DNA from: Paenibacillus sp.
Lineage (GTDB): Bacteria; Bacillota; Bacilli; Paenibacillales; NBRC-103111
Assembly: GCA_029239545.1 (NCBI GenBank)
Contig: JARBUQ010000115.1
Span: 1 to 9,826 of the forward strand
DNA length: 9,826 nt
Direction: 5' to 3'
Shown: positions 6,135 through 9,826 of the stretch, piece by piece
Position numbering within the stretch: position 1 is the first letter of the stretch
Layout: the number at the start of each line of letters is the position of its first letter
The notes under the pieces: model-generated
Seen by the model: only the letters and a program-made list of their open reading frames with translations
Databases searched by the model: none
What the model was told of the DNA's origin: nothing
Translations under genes and position numbers: made by a program

Positions 6135-6163
6135 ATTATACCAAAGGTAAGCGCAAAAGAAAA
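6135..6163 (-). promoter_or_regulatory. Extended -10 promoter for the orf179-thioredoxin-kapB operon
   Basis: On the minus strand a perfect TATAAT (6140-6135) is preceded by TGG (6143-6141), an extended -10. The -35 position 17 bp upstream is only T-rich (TTTTCT, 6163-6158). The start of transcription would be near 6128, giving a leader of about 32 bases before orf179. Confidence 0.6.
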
Positions 6164-6170
6164 AGCCAAT

Positions 6171-6206
6171 CCATAAAACAAACAGGAGAGCTTTAAGGCT
6201 CCCCTG
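6171..6206 (-). terminator. Terminator of the YkpA-type ABC-F gene
   Basis: On the minus strand a 9-bp stem (6206-6198 with 6191-6183, including one G-T wobble) with a short loop is followed by TTTGTTTTATGG. It lies 22 bp after the ABC-F stop codon and separates that gene from the orf179 promoter. Confidence 0.8.
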
Positions 6207-6228
6207 CGAGTGAATGATTGGAAGTAGA

Positions 6229-7845
6229 TTAAGCGTACATGGTTTCGCGCAGGCGTTTCACTTCCGGATTTTCCAGGTACTCATCATATGTGGTCATACG
6301 ATCAATCAAGCCTTTTGGCGTAATCTCAATAATTCGGTTGGCAATTGTCTGAATGAACTGATGGTCATGAGAGACGAACAGCATGGAAACATCAGTATCA
6401 ATCAAGCCATTATTAAGCGCTGTAATCGACTCCAAGTCCAAGTGGTTCGTAGGCTCATCAAGCAGCAATACGTTGGCGCCGGTAAGCATCATTTTGGAGA
6501 GCATACAACGAACTTTCTCTCCTCCTGACAATACCGATGCTTTCTTCTGGGACTCTTCGCCTGAGAATAACATACGTCCCAGGAATCCGCGGATAAAGGT
6601 CTCATCCTGATCTTTGGAATATTGACGCAGCCAGTCAACCAGATTCGACTCCACACCCTCGAAGTAGGAGGAATTGTCTTTAGGGAAGTAGGCATGAGTA
6701 GTTGTTACTCCCCACTCGTACTGTCCGCTATCTGCTGTTGTTTCACCTGTGATAATTTGGAATAGCAATGTTTTGGCTGTTCCATTCGGTCCGACCAAAG
6801 CAATTTTGTCTCCCTTGTTCACTACAAGGCTGATATCGTTCAACACCAATTCGCCTTCATTCGACTTGCTGATCCGGTCAATCGACAAAATGTTTTTGCC
6901 TGCTTCGCGATCCGGCTTGAAATTAATGAAAGGATACTTCCGATTGGAAGGACGAATATCTTCAAGTGTCAGCTTCTCCAGCTGCTTCTTACGGGAAGTG
7001 GCCTGCTTGGACTTGGAGGCATTCGCGCTAAAGCGGGCAATAAAGGCTTCCAGCTCTTTACGCTTCTCCTCTGTCTTCTTATTGGCATCCCGTGAAAGCT
7101 TCACAGCAAGCTGGCTGGATTCATACCAGAAGTCGTAGTTGCCCACGTACATCTGAATTTTGCCAAAGTCAATGTCCGCAATCGCCGTACACACTTGGTT
7201 CAAGAAGTGACGGTCATGGGATACTACAATAACGGTGCCTTCGAATTTGGCCAGAAAATTTTCCAACCAATTGATCGATTCCAGATTCAAGTGGTTCGTC
7301 GGCTCATCGAGCAGCAGGTTTTGCGGATTCCCGAACAAGGCTTGCGCCAAGAGAATACGAACCTTCTCGTTACCGTCGAGCTCCTTCATTTTCTTGTCAT
7401 GCAGATCAGTGCCGATACCAAGCCCGATTAATAGCTCTGCAGCATCAGACTCCGCCTGCCAGCCGTCCAGGTCCTGAAATTCGCCCTCCAGCTCAGCGGC
7501 ACGCATTCCGTCATCCTCTGAGAAATCTGCCTTTGCATATAAAGCATCCTTCTCTTCCATAATAGAGAATAACTTCTTATGACCCATCATAACAGTCTTC
7601 AACACTTCGAATTCATCAAATTCGTAGTGATTCTGGTTCAGTACGGCCATACGTTCGCCCGGAGTAATATGAACTTCCCCGCTGTTTGGTTCAATTTCGC
7701 CGGAGAGAATTTTTAGAAAAGTAGATTTGCCGGCTCCGTTAGCTCCAATTAGACCATAGCAGTTGCCTGGAGTAAATTTAATGTTAACATCTTCGAATAG
7801 AGCACGCTTCCCATAGCGAAGAGTGACGTTGCTTGTTGAGATCAT
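6229..7845 (-). CDS. ykpA: ABC-F family ATPase, YkpA/YbiT type
   Basis: This 538-residue soluble protein has two ABC ATPase domains and no membrane segment, as in ABC-F proteins that act at the ribosome E site. First domain: Walker A GANGAGKS 34-41, signature-like LDGNE 156-160, Walker B D180-E181, D-loop NHLNLES 184-190, H210. The charged interdomain linker (about 243-305, rich in Lys/Glu, with SANASKSKQATSRKK) is the family's P-site tRNA-interaction motif region. Second domain: Walker A GPNGTAKT 352-359, signature LSGGE 439-443, Walker B D463-E464, H493. There is no long C-terminal coiled coil, which agrees with YkpA (540 residues) rather than Uup/YfmR. Several motifs are degenerate: LDGNE for LSGGE, HLNLES for HLDLES, and Ala for the third P-loop glycine. 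The ATG at 7845 has a moderate GGAAGG 10 bases upstream. The cellular role is not established by sequence. Confidence 0.93.
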   Translation of the reverse strand: MISTSNVTLRYGKRALFEDVNIKFTPGNCYGLIGANGAGKSTFLKILSGEIEPNSGEVHITPGERMAVLNQNHYEFDEFEVLKTVMMGHKKLFSIMEEKDALYAKADFSEDDGMRAAELEGEFQDLDGWQAESDAAELLIGLGIGTDLHDKKMKELDGNEKVRILLAQALFGNPQNLLLDEPTNHLNLESINWLENFLAKFEGTVIVVSHDRHFLNQVCTAIADIDFGKIQMYVGNYDFWYESSQLAVKLSRDANKKTEEKRKELEAFIARFSANASKSKQATSRKKQLEKLTLEDIRPSNRKYPFINFKPDREAGKNILSIDRISKSNEGELVLNDISLVVNKGDKIALVGPNGTAKTLLFQIITGETTADSGQYEWGVTTTHAYFPKDNSSYFEGVESNLVDWLRQYSKDQDETFIRGFLGRMLFSGEESQKKASVLSGGEKVRCMLSKMMLTGANVLLLDEPTNHLDLESITALNNGLIDTDVSMLFVSHDHQFIQTIANRIIEITPKGLIDRMTTYDEYLENPEVKRLRETMYA

Positions 7846-7884
7846 TCATAACCCGCCTTCCGTTCATTTAAAGGAATTTCACAC

Positions 7885-7913
7885 ATTATTATATTTTATC
7901 ATAAAACACTCAA
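7885..7913 (-). promoter_or_regulatory. Candidate promoter for the YkpA-type ABC-F gene
   Basis: On the minus strand TTGAGT (7913-7908) and AATAAT (7890-7885) are 17 bp apart. A perfect TATAAT overlaps at 7893-7888 but would have only a 14-bp spacer to that -35. The leader would be about 35 bases, too short for a ribosome-mediated attenuator. Confidence 0.45.
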
Positions 7914-7936
7914 CGTTCCTAGCTGCAGCATTCCGA

Positions 7937-8017
7937 TTTGAACAATTGGTTTAAAGCAATGAGCTTTCAATGAACATAATATTAGTTTAAACTAGGCTAG
8001 TAGGACATTTTGAACAA
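7937..8017. promoter_or_regulatory. Repeats and palindrome upstream of the malic enzyme gene
   Basis: The region holds CAATGA twice in direct orientation (7957-7962 and 7968-7973, exactly 11 bp apart) and a weak promoter candidate (TTAAAG 7951-7956, CATAAT 7975-7980, 18-bp spacer). It also has a perfect 12-bp palindrome TAGTTTAAACTA (7983-7994), and TTTGAACAA occurs at 7937-7945 and again at 8009-8017. The palindrome just after a -10 could be an operator, but no known regulator motif is recognised. Some of this may be chance in AT-rich DNA. Confidence 0.35.
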
Positions 8018-8029
8018 GGAGGGGCCGCT

Positions 8030-9460
8030 ATGGAAAGTGGAAGCAAATCACTGACAACAGGTAAAAGTATTATTCTACGTCTGGAAATACATACCGATCA
8101 AGTAAAGTTTAGTGAAATCGTTACTGTTATAATCGAACAAGGTGGCGACTTGGTAGCGATCGACGTTATTCAGACCAAACATGATCAAACCATTCGAGAC
8201 TTAACCGTAACCGTAACCGATTCGGCGCATATTCAAGCTATTGTCGACCGAGTCAAAGCGATTGCAGGCGTCACCTTGGTCAACATCTCCGACCGGACCT
8301 TCCTCATGCACCTCGGAGGGAAAATCGAAACTAAGCTGAAGGTGCCGATCCAGAACCGGGATGACTTATCCCGTGTGTACACCCCTGACGTTGCTCGCGT
8401 ATGTATGGCTATCCATGAAGACCAGCGCAAAGCGTTCACATTAACTATCAAGCGGAACACTGTAGCCGTAGTTTCTGATGGAAGCGCCGTGTTAGGACTA
8501 GGCAATATTGGCCCCTATGCCGCCATGCCTGTAATGGAAGGTAAAGCGATGCTGTTCAAGCAGCTTGCAGACGTGGATGCTTTCCCGATCTGCCTTGACA
8601 CTCAGGATACAGAAGAAATTATTCGAACGATAAAAGCCATTGCTCCAGCTTTCGGGGGCATTAACCTAGAGGATATTTCATCACCCAGATGCTTTGAGAT
8701 TGAAGAAAGGCTGAAGGCTGAGCTTGATATTCCAGTCTTCCACGATGACCAGCATGGAACGGCTGTAGTTTTATATGCTGGACTGATTAGCGCGTTGAAA
8801 GTAGTGAACAAATCATTAAACGATATTCGAGTTGTCGTGTGCGGTATCGGTGCTGCGGGTATTGCATGCAGTAAAATACTGCTCGCGGCTGGCGTCAAGG
8901 AGCTCATTGGAGTCGATCGAGAGGGCGCTCTTGTTCGTGGACAAGCATACTCGAATCCGATGTGGAACTGGTATGCCGAGAACACGAATCCTAACCTCGA
9001 ATCGGGTTCCCTGCAGGAAGTGCTCAAGGGTGCAGATGTTTTCATCGGTTTATCTGCCGGAGGGTTGCTCAAGCGTCAGGACGTAGCAGCCATGGCTCCC
9101 CGTCCTATCGTGTTTGCGATGGCTAATCCTTCTCCCGAGATTAGTCCGGAAGAAATCGAGGATATTGTAGGTGTTGTCGCTACAGGACGCTCCGACTACC
9201 CCAACCAAATCAATAATGTATTGTGTTTTCCAGGTATGTTCCGCGGGGCGCTGGATTGCAGAGCCACGATCATCAACGAAGAAATGAAGCTCGCAGCCGC
9301 TGAAGCGATTGCCTCTGTTATATCCGATGAAGAACGCAACAAGCTATATATAATTCCGAGTGTGTTCAACGATCAAATCTCCAAGCTAATTAGAGCTCGT
9401 GTTGTAGAAGCAGCCATCCATACTGGTGTTGCTCGCCGCATTCCGCGAGAGTATCGCTGA
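8030..9460 (+). CDS. NAD(P)-dependent malic enzyme with N-terminal ACT domain
   Basis: The enzyme oxidatively decarboxylates malate to pyruvate, linking the TCA cycle to glycolysis/gluconeogenesis. Residues about 13-92 form an ACT-like ligand-binding domain (IILRLEIHTD at its first strand, VTLVNISDRTFLMHLGGK at its end). The catalytic part follows: YTPDVA with Y117, GNIGP 158-162, MEGKAMLFKQLADVDAF with K172, FGGINLEDISSP with E214/D215, and HDDQHGTAVV with metal-ligand D239-D240. The dinucleotide site is GIGAAG at 272-277, with D296 in GVDREG near the end of the second strand; cofactor choice is not certain. At 476 residues it is longer than the ACT-less small malic enzymes (about 410-440), and the ACT domain accounts for the difference. 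The ATG at 8030 follows AAGGAGG by 7 bases. It is monocistronic, ending at a terminator. The ACT domain suggests allosteric control by an amino acid or another small ligand. Confidence 0.94.
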   Translation: MESGSKSLTTGKSIILRLEIHTDQVKFSEIVTVIIEQGGDLVAIDVIQTKHDQTIRDLTVTVTDSAHIQAIVDRVKAIAGVTLVNISDRTFLMHLGGKIETKLKVPIQNRDDLSRVYTPDVARVCMAIHEDQRKAFTLTIKRNTVAVVSDGSAVLGLGNIGPYAAMPVMEGKAMLFKQLADVDAFPICLDTQDTEEIIRTIKAIAPAFGGINLEDISSPRCFEIEERLKAELDIPVFHDDQHGTAVVLYAGLISALKVVNKSLNDIRVVVCGIGAAGIACSKILLAAGVKELIGVDREGALVRGQAYSNPMWNWYAENTNPNLESGSLQEVLKGADVFIGLSAGGLLKRQDVAAMAPRPIVFAMANPSPEISPEEIEDIVGVVATGRSDYPNQINNVLCFPGMFRGALDCRATIINEEMKLAAAEAIASVISDEERNKLYIIPSVFNDQISKLIRARVVEAAIHTGVARRIPREYR

Positions 9461-9489
9461 TGACTGCAAGTGTTATGGTGTCAACAAAG

Positions 9490-9524
9490 AGGCCTTGCTC
9501 CCAATTATGGAGCGAGGCCTTCTT
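9490..9524. terminator. Likely bidirectional terminator between malic enzyme and ABC-F genes
   Basis: A 12-bp stem (9490-9501 with 9509-9520, one G-T wobble) with a 7-base loop is flanked by an A-rich side (AACAAAGA) and a T-rich side (TTCTTTG). It can therefore end transcripts from either direction. It lies 29 bp after the malic enzyme stop and 22 bp after the stop of the converging ABC-F gene. Confidence 0.8.
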
Positions 9525-9542
9525 TGCTAGCCTTAACCTATT

Positions 9543-9826
9543 TTACTGCCCGCGATTTCGCTCAATCTGCTCAACCATCTCGGCCAATACACCCCAGCGC
9601 TCCATCGTAAGCTCAAGCTGTTCATTCAGCTTCTGCTCTTCCTCGAATAATTCACGAACAGCGTCGTATTGGCTTCCCGCATTGGAGATCTGTTGTTTCA
9701 CATTGTCTAATCGTTGTTCCAGATCCGCAATATGTTGCTCGATACCTTCCCATTCCTTCTGCTCCTTGAAGCTGAGCTTGCGCAGCGGCTGTGAGGTTGA
9801 AGATGTATCGGCTGAGGATGGAGCAG
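9543..9826 (-). CDS. C-terminal part of an ABC-F ATPase, Uup/YfmR type (partial, 5' end outside window)
   Basis: Only the last 94 codons are present, ending at TAA 9545-9543. The translation holds a low-complexity Ser/Thr/Ala stretch (APSSADTSSTSQP), then RKLSFKEQKEWEGIEQHI, and then two charged heptad-like helices (IADLEQRLDNVKQQIS and ELFEEEQKLNEQLELTMERW) that would form an antiparallel coiled coil. This is the characteristic C-terminal domain of Uup/YfmR-type ABC-F proteins, which contacts nucleic acid or the ribosome. The KLSFKEQKEWE block is the family hallmark. The ATPase domains lie beyond the window edge and cannot be assessed. Confidence 0.85.
   Translation of the reverse strand, partial: APSSADTSSTSQPLRKLSFKEQKEWEGIEQHIADLEQRLDNVKQQISNAGSQYDAVRELFEEEQKLNEQLELTMERWGVLAEMVEQIERNRGQ

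Noticed and set aside
6229..7845. ABC-F antibiotic resistance protein (ARE type)
   Set aside because: Length, linker and C-terminus fit the housekeeping YkpA/YbiT group, and the leader is too short for the attenuators typical of resistance ABC-F genes.
8602..9072. Minus-strand 156-codon frame within the malic enzyme gene
   Set aside because: It is antisense to conserved malic enzyme motifs, has low-complexity Ser/Pro-rich translation and no ribosome binding site.
1..9826. Mobile element, phage or defence island
   Set aside because: No transposase, integrase, terminal inverted repeats, toxin-antitoxin or defence domains are visible; the genes are metabolic, transport and housekeeping types with their own promoters and terminators.

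Overview
The window looks like chromosomal DNA from an endospore-forming member of the Bacillales, most likely Paenibacillus or a close relative. The reasons are strong GGAGG-type ribosome binding sites, sigma-A-like promoters, U-tract terminators, a KapB homologue (a sporulation phosphorelay accessory protein), a YkpA-type ABC-F ATPase and a Bacillus-style BirA operator. No rRNA, tRNA, insertion sequence, phage gene or CRISPR array is visible. The genus is inferred, since no phylogenetic marker gene is present.

Region 1 (about 1-4250) is a biotin-uptake locus. On the minus strand ecfA1, then an ecfA2-ecfT fusion gene, then a histidine phosphatase gene are packed with 0-26 bp gaps. The substrate-binding component gene bioY is transcribed divergently and ends at a clear terminator. 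The shared 99-bp intergenic region carries a perfect 9-bp inverted repeat with a 16-bp spacer, TTGTTAACC/GGTTAACAA, which matches the biotin repressor BirA operator. It overlaps the predicted bioY transcription start and the candidate promoter of the ecf genes. The likely output is an ECF-type biotin importer made of BioY (S), EcfA1, and a single chain carrying both EcfA2 and EcfT, with both transcription units under biotin control. The A2-T fusion, joined by a roughly 140-residue Ala/Pro-rich linker with 13-residue tandem repeats, is the most unusual feature of the window.

Region 2 (about 4250-6200, minus strand) reads in the order orf179, thioredoxin-like protein, kapB, orf159. The first three genes are coupled by an ATGA overlap and by a stop codon running into the next ribosome binding site. 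An extended -10 promoter lies just upstream of orf179. Two genes encode soluble proteins of unknown function.

Region 3 (about 6170-9826) holds a complete YkpA-type ABC-F ATPase gene (minus), a divergent ACT-domain malic enzyme gene (plus), a likely bidirectional terminator, and the 3' end of a second ABC-F gene of the Uup/YfmR type (minus, cut by the window edge). In the YkpA-type protein the degenerate motifs all fall in one of the two composite nucleotide sites.

No intergenic stretch exceeds 300 bp. The longest is the 184-bp region between the YkpA-type gene and the malic enzyme gene, which contains a promoter candidate for each direction, short direct repeats and a 12-bp palindrome.
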